NCBI GenBank assembly: GCA_002364755.1
Contig: DEZI01000018.1
Span: forward strand, 1 to 64,000
Reading direction: 5' to 3'
Origin: Stenotrophomonas maltophilia
Lineage (GTDB): Bacteria > Pseudomonadota > Gammaproteobacteria > Xanthomonadales > Xanthomonadaceae
DNA: 64,000 nucleotides
In this document: in pieces, positions 25,873 through 33,543 of the stretch
Numbering within the stretch: the stretch's first letter is position 1
How the letters are laid out: every line of letters begins with the position of its first letter
Notes under the pieces: model-generated
What the model was told of the DNA's origin: nothing
The model's input: the letters and a program-made list of their open reading frames with translations, nothing else
Database searches by the model: none
Translations under genes and position numbers: made by a program

Positions 25873-27879
25873 TCAACGCCAGACCTTGATCTGCTCACCC
25901 TCGGTGCGCTGCATCGGCTGGCCGGCCTTGCAGCTGAAGGTCGCACCGAAGGCCGGCAGGTTCGACAGCGGGCCGTTGGTGCGCCAGCGACCCGGTGCAC
26001 GGATGTCGGCGGTCAGGCGGCGTGCGGCCTCGTTCGGCGACAGCTGCTGCGGCCACAGCGCGGCCCAGGCGCGGAAGAAGCCCTGCTGCTGCGTCGGCGT
26101 CGCCTTCGGTTCCTGTGCGGCGTAGGCCGCCCAGGCCAGTTCCAGGCCGGCGATATCGGCCAGGTTCTCTTCCTGGGTCAGCGTGCCGTTGACCTTGGCG
26201 CCCTTCACGCCCGGGAAGTCGTAGGCGCCGTACTGCGTGGCCGCGCGGCTGCCCAGCAGCGTCCAGGCGGTCTTGTCGGCCGGGGTCCACCAGCTGCGCA
26301 GTTCACCTTTGGCATCGACCAGGGCGCCCTTGGCGTCGACGGCGCGATTCAGTTCGTGGCCGACCAGGCCACCGAAGCTGCCGAACTTGTCGGCGGCATC
26401 GGCCTTGGCGTTGAACACCGGGCCTTGCAGGATCGCGGCGGTGACGATCAGGCGGTTCTGCGCCAGGTCGTAGGCCAGCGACGGCTGCTGCGGCAGCACG
26501 TCCCAGCGACGGTCGGCGTTGCCCTTGCCGATGCGCTTCATTTCTTCGCGATGGCGCCAGGTTGAAGCGATCAACATGTTGCCGCCGAACGAGCCACGGC
26601 CCATCGGCTGCACGCTGTAATCCAGGTCGCGCAGCGGAGTGCCGATCTCGATCTTCAGTGCGGCCAGCTTGGCCTGTGCTTCGGCCTTGGCCTCGGCGCT
26701 CATCCAGGTGCTGTTCTTGACCGCCTCGATCTGCACTTCGCGCACCTTGTCGACGATCCACGCCGCCTGGCGGCGATCTTCGGCGGACAGGTGGCGGGCG
26801 GCGTACTCGCGGCCGACCATCGGGCCAGCGGCCACGTTGATGGCGTCCAGCACGTTCTCCCAGCGCTGCGCGGGCAGGGTCTCACCGCGCAGCACGCGGC
26901 CGCGGAACTCGAACTCGGCGTCGCGGTAGGCCTTGGACAGGTACGGCGCCATCGAGTCACCCACGCGCCAGCGCAGATAGGCCTTCCACTGTTCCGGCTT
27001 GAGCTTGGTGACCATCGTGTCGAGCTGCTTGAACAGGCCCGGGTCAGCCAGCGAAACCAGATCGTCGTTCACGCCCTGCGCCTTCAGGAAGGCATCCAGC
27101 TGCAGGTTGCGGTAGCGGCTGTTCAGATCCTTGGTCGAGATCGGCGCGTAGTTGTTGAACGGGTTGTTGATGCCGGCCAGCGACTGCGCGTTGCGCGCCA
27201 GTTCGGTTTCCAGTTCGATCACTGACTGCGATTCGGCATCCAGCTTGGCTGCCGGGGTACCGGTCAGGGCCAGGATCTGCTTGACGTAGTTGCGGTAGCG
27301 GCCCATCAGGGCCACGGTGTCGGCATCGGTTCGGGTGTAGAACGCCGGGTCGGGCAGGCCCATGCCGCCCTGCATGAAGTAGCCGATGTGGCGGTCCAGC
27401 GCCTTCAGGTCCACGTCCGGGCCGAAGTTGAAGGCCACCGGGATGCCGACCTGGTGCAGTGCGGCGATCGAGGCCGGGACGTCCTTGGCCTTCTTTATCG
27501 CGTTGATGCGGGTCAGCAGCGGGGCGATCGGGTTGGAGCCATCGGCTTCCACCGCGGCTTCGTCCAGGCCACTGGCCCAGAAGTCGCCCAGCAGCTTCTG
27601 CACGTTGCCCTGCGGCGCCTTCATCGAGGCGTCCAGCAGTTCACGCTGCTGCTGGCGGCTGCGGTCGACCAGCTGGCCCAGCGCGGTGGCGGCGCCGGAC
27701 TGCGGCACCGGGTTGGCCTTCAGCCAGTCCGCGTTGATGGCATCGTAGAAATCGCTGCACTGAGCGCTGACGGCCGGGGCGCGCACGGCCTTCTTCTTGG
27801 CAGCGAACGCATCGTGGGTCGGGACCAGGGTCGCCAGGCTGATACCCAGGGCAACGGCAAGCGGACGGAAATTGGGCAT
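25873..27879 (-). CDS. M13-family (neprilysin-like) protein, degenerate active site
   Basis: A 668-residue secreted protein of the M13 metallopeptidase family (PepO/neprilysin). It has a signal peptide (LAVALGISLATLVPTHDAFA), the N-terminal M13 domain opening CSDFYDAINADWLKANPVP, and a C-terminal catalytic-like domain. The zinc motif HExxH is replaced by HELNR (His508, Glu509, Arg512), so a zinc ligand is missing. ENLADIAGLELAW keeps the third ligand Glu. The C-terminal DxHAP histidine is also lost (DIRAPGRWR). Its neighbour has all of these, so this copy is probably a pseudoenzyme. It is intact otherwise and likely retained for binding. Confidence 0.88.
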   Translation of the reverse strand: MPNFRPLAVALGISLATLVPTHDAFAAKKKAVRAPAVSAQCSDFYDAINADWLKANPVPQSGAATALGQLVDRSRQQQRELLDASMKAPQGNVQKLLGDFWASGLDEAAVEADGSNPIAPLLTRINAIKKAKDVPASIAALHQVGIPVAFNFGPDVDLKALDRHIGYFMQGGMGLPDPAFYTRTDADTVALMGRYRNYVKQILALTGTPAAKLDAESQSVIELETELARNAQSLAGINNPFNNYAPISTKDLNSRYRNLQLDAFLKAQGVNDDLVSLADPGLFKQLDTMVTKLKPEQWKAYLRWRVGDSMAPYLSKAYRDAEFEFRGRVLRGETLPAQRWENVLDAINVAAGPMVGREYAARHLSAEDRRQAAWIVDKVREVQIEAVKNSTWMSAEAKAEAQAKLAALKIEIGTPLRDLDYSVQPMGRGSFGGNMLIASTWRHREEMKRIGKGNADRRWDVLPQQPSLAYDLAQNRLIVTAAILQGPVFNAKADAADKFGSFGGLVGHELNRAVDAKGALVDAKGELRSWWTPADKTAWTLLGSRAATQYGAYDFPGVKGAKVNGTLTQEENLADIAGLELAWAAYAAQEPKATPTQQQGFFRAWAALWPQQLSPNEAARRLTADIRAPGRWRTNGPLSNLPAFGATFSCKAGQPMQRTEGEQIKVWR

Positions 27880-27963
27880 GTAGAACGAATCCGTGATGGA
27901 TTGAGGGCGGGCGAACTATAGCAAGCCGTGCATGGGCACGGGATGCATGCGTCACGCGGCTTC

Positions 27964-27986
27964 CGCCGGGCATGGCCCGGCGCTAC
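27964..27986. repeat. GTAG-family half repeat
   Basis: CGCCGGGC-AT-GGCCCGGCG followed by CTAC, lying in the gap between the two M13 genes. Confidence 0.65.
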
Positions 27987-28006
27987 CAGGTGGTGTGGCG
28001 TGGGCA

Positions 28007-28037
28007 GTAGATTCACGCCATGCGTGGATGGCGCTAC
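28007..28037. repeat. GTAG repeat between the M13 genes
   Basis: GTAGATTCACGCCATGCGTGG, then TGGCGCTACC; a hairpin bounded by GTAG and CTAC. Confidence 0.7.
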
Positions 28038-28043
28038 CTGCAT

Positions 28044-28084
28044 GGGGTCAGAGCCCCCACGCTGCGCGCAAGGGATCCGACCCC
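28044..28084. repeat. GGGGTCAGAGCC-type palindromic repeat, copy 1
   Basis: GGGGTCAGAGCCC at the left and GGGATCCGACCCC at the right form imperfect inverted arms. The same unit recurs at 45913-45951 with longer arms, so this is a second dispersed repeat family. Confidence 0.65.
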
Positions 28085-28110
28085 GGGAAGCGCCGGCCTG
28101 AGCCGCCAAA

Positions 28111-28139
28111 AACAAAGGCCCGGGAAATCCCGGGCCTTT
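28111..28139 (-). terminator. Intrinsic terminator of the second M13 gene
   Basis: AAAGGCCCGGG (28114-28124) and CCCGGGCCTTT (28129-28139), loop AAAT, with an A-rich left flank that reads as a T-rich tail on the minus strand. Confidence 0.75.
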
Positions 28140-28167
28140 GAAGGTTCACTTTGGCGTCAGCCGCGGC

Positions 28168-30273
28168 TTACCAGATCACCACCTGCTGGTCGCCGGCGCG
28201 GGCCATCGGCGAGCCGGCCTTGCACTGGAACGCGGCGGCGAAGGTCGGCAGGTTCGACGGCGCACCCATGGCGCGGAACTGCGCCGGAGCGTGCGGGTCG
28301 GTGGCCAGGCGGACCTTGGCGTTTTCCGCGGTGTACTTGGTGCGCCACACGGTGGCCCAGTTGAAGAAGAAGCGCTGGTCGCGGGTGAAGCCGTCGACCT
28401 TCGGATCTTCCTTGCCGGCGGTGGCCTTCTGCAGGGCGTCGTAGGCAGTGGCCAGGCCACCCAGGTCGGCGATGTTCTCGCCCAGGGTCAGGTGACCGTT
28501 CACTGCCTGGCCGTCGACCTTGTACTGGTCGAACTGTTTGACCAGCTTGCCGGTCAGGCCTTCGAAGTTCTTCTTGTCAGCCGGGGTCCACCAGTCTTCC
28601 AGGTTGCCGCTCGGCCCGAAGCGTGCGCCCTGGTCGTCGTAACCGTGGGTCATTTCATGGCCGATCACCGCGCCGATGCCGCCGTAGTTCAGCGCGTCGT
28701 CGGCCTTCGGGTCGAAGAACGGCGGCTGCAGGATGGCGGCCGGGAACACGATCTCGTTCTGCAGCGGGTTGTAGTAGGCGTTGACCGTCTGCGGGGTCAT
28801 GCCCCACTCGGTCTTGTCCACCGGCTTGCCGACCTTGGACAGGTTGAACTTGTAGTTGAACTCGTTGGCTGCGCGCACGTTGCCCAGGTAGCTGTCGCGC
28901 TGGGTCTGCAGGCCGGCCCAGTCACGCCACTTGTCCGGGTAACCGATCTTCGGGGTGAAGGTTTCCCACTTGGCGATGGCCTTGGCCTTGGTCTCGTCGC
29001 TCATCCAGCTCAGGCCCTGGATGCGTTCCTTCAGCGACGCGGCCAGGTTCTTCACCAGTTCTTCCATCTTCGCCTTGGCTTCCGGCGAGAAGGCGACCTT
29101 CACGTACAGTTGGCCAAAGGCTTCGCCGGCATCGTTCTCGATGGTGCCCAGCACACGCTTCCAGCGCGGCTTCTGTTCCTTCTGGCCGTTCAGGGTCTTG
29201 CCGTAGAACTCGTAGTTCTCCTGCACGAACGCATCGGCCAGGTACGGCGAGGCGCCGTCAACGGTGTGGAAGCGGAGGTAGGCGCGCCAGACCGACGGGT
29301 CGGTGTCGCCCAGTGCCTTGCTCACTTCCTCGTGGAAGGCTGGCATGGCCAGCGAGAACTTCTCCGGCGCGGCAACGCCCTGCGACTTGAAGAACTCGGT
29401 CCAGCTGAAGTTCGGGGTCAGCTTGTCGGCGTCGGCCAGGGTGAGCGGGTTGTAGAACAGCTCGACGTTGCGCGACAGTTCCACGCGTGACTTGGAAGAC
29501 TTGGCCAGGCGGGTCTCGAACTTGACCACGTCCTCGGCCTGCTTGGCGGCGTCGGCAGCGGCCACGCCCGACAGCTCCAGCACCTTGGCGACGTGCGCCT
29601 GGTAGGCCTTCAGTTTGTCGGCGTTCTTGGCGTCGGTGTAATAGGTGGTGTCCGGCAGGCCCAGGCCGCCCTGGCTGGCGTAGGCCATGTTCATGGCCGA
29701 GTTCTTGAAGTCCGCTTCGGCGCCGAATCCGAACAGGATGTTTTCACCCTTGGCGGCGCTGGTGCGCAGGTAATCGGCGATGGCGGCCTTGTCCTGCAGG
29801 CCGTCGATGGCGGCCAGGTCGGCCTTCAGCGGCTCGATGCCCTGAGCGTTGATTTTGGCCTCGTCCATGCCGGTGGCCCACAGGTCACCGACGATCTTCT
29901 CGATGTGGTTCGGGTTCTTGACCTGGGCGACCTGCTCGGCCAGCTGGTGCTGCGCCGCTACCGAACGCTCGTCGAGGATGGTGAAGGCGCCCCAGCTGGT
30001 GCGGTCGCCCGGAATCTCATTGGCGGCCAGCCACTTGCCGTTGACGTAGTCGCCGAAGGCGCCGCAGGCGTCCAGATTGCTGTCCAGGTCGCTGGCCTGG
30101 AAGGCGTTGTAGGCCGGCAGCTTGGCTTCGTCCAGCTTGTAGGTGGTGGCCTGGTCAGTGGCGGCCGGCGTGGAGGCGGCGGCATCCTTTGCCGGGGTAT
30201 CGGTCTTGCCGCAGCCGACCAGCGCGGCCGAAACGGCCAGGGTCAGCAGCACGATCTTGGGAGTACGGGTCAC
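28168..30273 (-). CDS. M13-family metallopeptidase lipoprotein
   Basis: A 701-residue zinc metallopeptidase (PepO/neprilysin type) that degrades peptides. The GTG start at 30273, with GGAGG eight bases upstream, gives a lipoprotein signal (lipobox ALVGC), so it is anchored in the envelope. The M13 N-domain begins DACGAFGDYVNGKWLA. The catalytic motif is complete: GHEMTHGYDD (His539, Glu540, His543), ENIADLGGL with the third ligand, AAILQPPFF, and the C-terminal DPHAPAQFR. It is the active paralogue of the next gene downstream. An open frame extending further upstream has no signal peptide and is rejected. Confidence 0.94.
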   Translation of the reverse strand: MTRTPKIVLLTLAVSAALVGCGKTDTPAKDAAASTPAATDQATTYKLDEAKLPAYNAFQASDLDSNLDACGAFGDYVNGKWLAANEIPGDRTSWGAFTILDERSVAAQHQLAEQVAQVKNPNHIEKIVGDLWATGMDEAKINAQGIEPLKADLAAIDGLQDKAAIADYLRTSAAKGENILFGFGAEADFKNSAMNMAYASQGGLGLPDTTYYTDAKNADKLKAYQAHVAKVLELSGVAAADAAKQAEDVVKFETRLAKSSKSRVELSRNVELFYNPLTLADADKLTPNFSWTEFFKSQGVAAPEKFSLAMPAFHEEVSKALGDTDPSVWRAYLRFHTVDGASPYLADAFVQENYEFYGKTLNGQKEQKPRWKRVLGTIENDAGEAFGQLYVKVAFSPEAKAKMEELVKNLAASLKERIQGLSWMSDETKAKAIAKWETFTPKIGYPDKWRDWAGLQTQRDSYLGNVRAANEFNYKFNLSKVGKPVDKTEWGMTPQTVNAYYNPLQNEIVFPAAILQPPFFDPKADDALNYGGIGAVIGHEMTHGYDDQGARFGPSGNLEDWWTPADKKNFEGLTGKLVKQFDQYKVDGQAVNGHLTLGENIADLGGLATAYDALQKATAGKEDPKVDGFTRDQRFFFNWATVWRTKYTAENAKVRLATDPHAPAQFRAMGAPSNLPTFAAAFQCKAGSPMARAGDQQVVIW

Positions 30274-30452
30274 TTGTATGGCCTCCAGGCCGAGTGAGTC
30301 AGGGAAGGGCCGCAGGACGGCCGTGGGCCGAACGATACGCCGCCGGCCCGCCCTGCAAGGGTGTCGAAGGTCATGGGCGATGGCAAGCCGCCGGCCCGTT
30401 GTACATGGGCCGCAGCACAGCCGCCAGAATCGGGCAGGTCGCGGCACGGGCT

Positions 30453-30487
30453 GCGCAAAGAACGCTGCCGGCACAAGGCCGGCAGCG
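30453..30487 (-). terminator. Intrinsic terminator of the secreted repeat-like protein gene
   Basis: CGCTGCCGGC (30463-30472) and GCCGGCAGCG (30478-30487) with loop ACAAG; on the minus strand it is followed by TTCTTTG. It lies only a few bases past the stop. Confidence 0.65.
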
Positions 30488-30493
30488 GAGACA

Positions 30494-31306
30494 TCAGGGT
30501 TTGCCGTTGCCCAGCCGGGGCTGTTCGTCGGCGGTCTGCGGTTCGGGGGCATCAACCTGCGGTGCGCCGGCCTCGATGCGGGTCTTGCGGTCGGCTTCGT
30601 CCTTGATCTGGGTTGCCGCACCGACGTCGACCCGGGCGACCTTGGGCTTGGCCCATACCGAATCCTGCCAGGCCTGGTACTTCTCCGGGTCCCAGTAGCG
30701 ATCGTCGTAGAACTTGCTGCCATCGATCTCCGTAGTGCCGACCAGGCCGGGCAACACAATGCGCAGGTTGCCGGTCGCGCCGGTGCGGCTGCCGGTCACC
30801 TGCCGGCGTTCGCGGCGCAGCGCGGCATCGATGCGCGGGCGCGCGGCCTCATCGCCGAAACGGGCGTAGACCGCCGGGCCTTCCTGCAGGGCACGGTCGC
30901 GTTCCTCGGGCGTCAACGCGGCCCAGTAGCGCTCGCGCAGGTCGAGGAAACCTTCATAGCCGCGCTCGGCGGCCAGGTCCATCCAGGCGTAGGCAAGGGC
31001 GCGGTTGACCGGAGTGCCGGTGCCATTCCACAGCATTTCCGCGACCATCGCCTGCGACGGCTTGTCGGCATAGAAGCCGGCGCGTTGGAAGAAGCCGAAC
31101 GCCTGTTCCATCTTGCCGGCGTCGCGCTTTTCGATGCCCAACAGGCGGAAGCGCAGGTCCGGGTGGCCGCTGAGGAAGCCGGCGGTGATCATCATCGGAT
31201 CCTCGGTGGGATCCGGCGCGGCGGCCGGTGAAGGCTTGGCGGCCAGCGCGAGCGGGGCGTGCAGCGCGAAAGGCAGCAGGGCTGTAAGCATGAGCCTGCG
31301 GTACAT
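30494..31306 (-). CDS. Secreted Sel1-like hypothetical protein
   Basis: A 270-residue protein with a signal peptide (LMLTALLPFALHAPLALAA). Residues 45-140 contain helical units such as MEQAFGFFQRAGFYAD and NRALAYAWMDLAAERGYEGF, which look like Sel1/TPR-type repeats that mediate protein contacts. The C-terminal half is charged and contains DDRYWDPEKYQAWQDS. No enzymatic motif is visible. ATG at 31306 follows a strong AAGGAGAG ribosome-binding site. It lies between the S9 and M13 peptidase genes on the same strand; a partner role with them is only an inference. Confidence 0.72.
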   Translation of the reverse strand: MYRRLMLTALLPFALHAPLALAAKPSPAAAPDPTEDPMMITAGFLSGHPDLRFRLLGIEKRDAGKMEQAFGFFQRAGFYADKPSQAMVAEMLWNGTGTPVNRALAYAWMDLAAERGYEGFLDLRERYWAALTPEERDRALQEGPAVYARFGDEAARPRIDAALRRERRQVTGSRTGATGNLRIVLPGLVGTTEIDGSKFYDDRYWDPEKYQAWQDSVWAKPKVARVDVGAATQIKDEADRKTRIEAGAPQVDAPEPQTADEQPRLGNGKP

Positions 31307-31401
31307 CGGTATCTCTCCTTGATTGAACGATGGCACCCACGCACCCGTTGCCGGGTACACGCAGGCACACCTTCATGGTGCGCCAAAAGGTGCCCGAAGT
31401 T

Positions 31402-31428
31402 CCCGGCTCCCCTGTTCAGGGAGCCGGG
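31402..31428 (-). terminator. Hairpin terminator of the S9 peptidase gene
   Basis: CCCGGCTCCC (31402-31411) and GGGAGCCGGG (31419-31428) are perfect arms with loop CTGTTCA, seven bases past the stop codon. Confidence 0.65.
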
Positions 31429-31434
31429 GACGGC

Positions 31435-33429
31435 TCAGTCAGCCGCCTTTGCCCCCGATGCCGTCGACGGGCCGATGTGGCGGCCGAAGAAATCCAGCAT
31501 CGTGGTGTACAGCTTCACCCGCGCCGGCACGCCATAGAAGCCGTGCATTTCGCCGGGCTCGATGATCATGCCTTCGGGCGTGTTGCCGGCGGCGATCAGC
31601 GCCTTGTTCATCAGCTCGGTCTGTTCCGGCGGCGTGCGCACGTCACGCGCGCCTGCGGCCAGGTACACCGGGATCTTCACTTCCGATGCGCGACGTGCCG
31701 GCGAGGTGCGGGTCCAGTCGGCGGTGTCGGTGCCATGGGTGCGGCGCAGGAAGCGCTGGCCCGATTCGCGTTCCGGGATGTCGCCCTTCTTGAACATCAT
31801 GTCGATGTCGTAGACGCCGACGTAGCCGAAGGTGCACTTGAACAGGCCCGGTGCACGGATCGGGGCCATCAGCGACGAGTAGCCGCCGAAGCTGCCGCCG
31901 TAGATGCAGATACGGTCCTTGTTGGCGTAGCCCTGGTTGATGGTCCACTGCGTGGCATCGATGATGTCGTTCTGGATGCCATCGGCCCACTGCTTGTGGC
32001 CCGCATCCTGGAACGCCTTGCCGTAGCCACCGGAGCCGCGGTAGTTCACCTGCAGCACCGCATAGCCGCGGCTGGCGAACAGCTGCGTTTCGCCGGAGAA
32101 GCCCCAGTTGTCACGCGGGCCGATCGGACCGCCGTGCGGGTTGACGATCAGCGGCAGGTTCTTGCCGTCGCTGCCATGGGGCAGGGTGAGGTAGGCATGG
32201 ATGGTTTTGCCGTCGCGCGCGGTGAAGCTGAAAGGCTTGACCGAGGCCATGCGCGCCTTGTCCAGCTGCGGCGCGCGCTGCATCAGGAAGCGTGCCTTGC
32301 CGGTGGCGCGGTCATACAGGTACAGCTCGCCCGGATTGCTGTCGCTGTAGACCGAGACGATGATCTTGCTGCCATCGGCGGTGTGGCTGGAGAAATCCAC
32401 CAGTTCACCGGGGAACGATGCGGCCAGCGAGCCATACAGTTCGGCGTCGGGGTGGTTCTCATCGACCAGGGTCACCTTCGGTGCACCGGCTTCGGTGATC
32501 ACGCCCAGCAGGCGGTTGTCATCGGTGGACCAGATGTAGTCAGAGACTTCGGCCACCGGGTCCTGGAACAGGGAGGTGAACGCGCCGGTGGCGGTGTCCA
32601 GCGTGCCCACCGCGCCGGGCGCCTTGTCGTCGCTCTGGGTGACATACACGGTGCCATCGGCGGTAGCGCGCTCGACCCACAGATGCTTGCCGTCGGTCTT
32701 GGACGCGTTGACCAAGGTCCAATCGCGGCCATCGCGGCGGTACAGTTCGGTGCGCTCGTCGTACTCGCCTTCCTCGTTGCGGCTGGACGAACAGACGGCG
32801 AAACGCGGTTCCTTCTGCGCGTCCAGCGCGATGGAGCAGTCGTCCTTGGGCGCGCGTGCGAGCACTGTGCGGCGGCCGCTGAAGGTATCGACCTGCACCA
32901 CCTGTGTGCCGGCACCTTCGTTGGAGCGCGGGTAGCGCGACTGCATGATGACGTTGCGGTCGTCGTCCTTCAGCGTGTCGAGCAGGCTGAAGCTTTCGCG
33001 GCCGACGGTCTTGCCGCGCTGGGTGGCATCGCGGGTACCGTAGAAGATCAGCGGCACGGCTTGGCTGCCGTCGGCATTGACCGCGAACCATTCACCGGTG
33101 GCGAAGGGCTGGGCATAGCCGCCCATCTTCTTTACCGCATTGAACATCAGGCGGTCCGGCGCGATCCAGGTGAACTGGCCGACGCTCTTTTTTTCCGGCA
33201 GCTGGTTGACCTTGAGCACCTTCAGGTCGCTGGTGCGCAACACCGCCAGCACGTCCTGGTCGCCGTGGTCCATGGTCACGGCCAGGTACTGGCCATTGGG
33301 CGAGATGCGCACGTTGCCGTAGGCAGCGTGCTTGACGAAATCTTCGACCGAGTAGGCCGGTGCGGCGGAGGCCGGCACGGCGGTGGTGCCCAATGCCAGT
33401 GCAAGCAGGGCGAAGGACAGCTTGTACAT
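31435..33429 (-). CDS. S9-family (prolyl oligopeptidase-like) serine peptidase
   Basis: A 664-residue secreted peptidase of the acylaminoacyl-peptidase/DPP IV group that would cut short peptides in the periplasm. A signal peptide (LSFALLALALGTTAVPASA) precedes a beta-propeller made of WD-like blades (VRISPNGQYLAVTMDHG) and the C-terminal alpha/beta-hydrolase domain: NPHGGPIGPRDNWGF for the oxyanion hole, the nucleophile Ser513 in YGGSFGGYSS, an Asp in LAAGARDVRTPPEQ, and His in EPGEMHGFYG. The gene follows a TonB-dependent receptor on the same strand, separated by a perfect palindrome. Confidence 0.94.
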   Translation of the reverse strand: MYKLSFALLALALGTTAVPASAAPAYSVEDFVKHAAYGNVRISPNGQYLAVTMDHGDQDVLAVLRTSDLKVLKVNQLPEKKSVGQFTWIAPDRLMFNAVKKMGGYAQPFATGEWFAVNADGSQAVPLIFYGTRDATQRGKTVGRESFSLLDTLKDDDRNVIMQSRYPRSNEGAGTQVVQVDTFSGRRTVLARAPKDDCSIALDAQKEPRFAVCSSSRNEEGEYDERTELYRRDGRDWTLVNASKTDGKHLWVERATADGTVYVTQSDDKAPGAVGTLDTATGAFTSLFQDPVAEVSDYIWSTDDNRLLGVITEAGAPKVTLVDENHPDAELYGSLAASFPGELVDFSSHTADGSKIIVSVYSDSNPGELYLYDRATGKARFLMQRAPQLDKARMASVKPFSFTARDGKTIHAYLTLPHGSDGKNLPLIVNPHGGPIGPRDNWGFSGETQLFASRGYAVLQVNYRGSGGYGKAFQDAGHKQWADGIQNDIIDATQWTINQGYANKDRICIYGGSFGGYSSLMAPIRAPGLFKCTFGYVGVYDIDMMFKKGDIPERESGQRFLRRTHGTDTADWTRTSPARRASEVKIPVYLAAGARDVRTPPEQTELMNKALIAAGNTPEGMIIEPGEMHGFYGVPARVKLYTTMLDFFGRHIGPSTASGAKAAD

Positions 33430-33496
33430 CGTGTATCCCCTTCAAATGGCGGGCCTTCGTGGCCCGGGATATGGCGTTGCTGCCGGTGCGCAAATA

Positions 33497-33522
33497 CAGA
33501 GCCCGGCCTAGGCCGGGCTCTG
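33497..33522. terminator. 26-bp perfect palindrome after the TonB receptor gene
   Basis: CAGAGCCCGGCC and GGCCGGGCTCTG around TA; it lies 22 bases after the receptor stop and before the S9 gene. It is a likely terminator or processing hairpin. The absence of a T-run makes read-through into the S9 gene possible. Confidence 0.6.
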
Positions 33523-33543
33523 CTTGTCACACAACCTGTCGCA

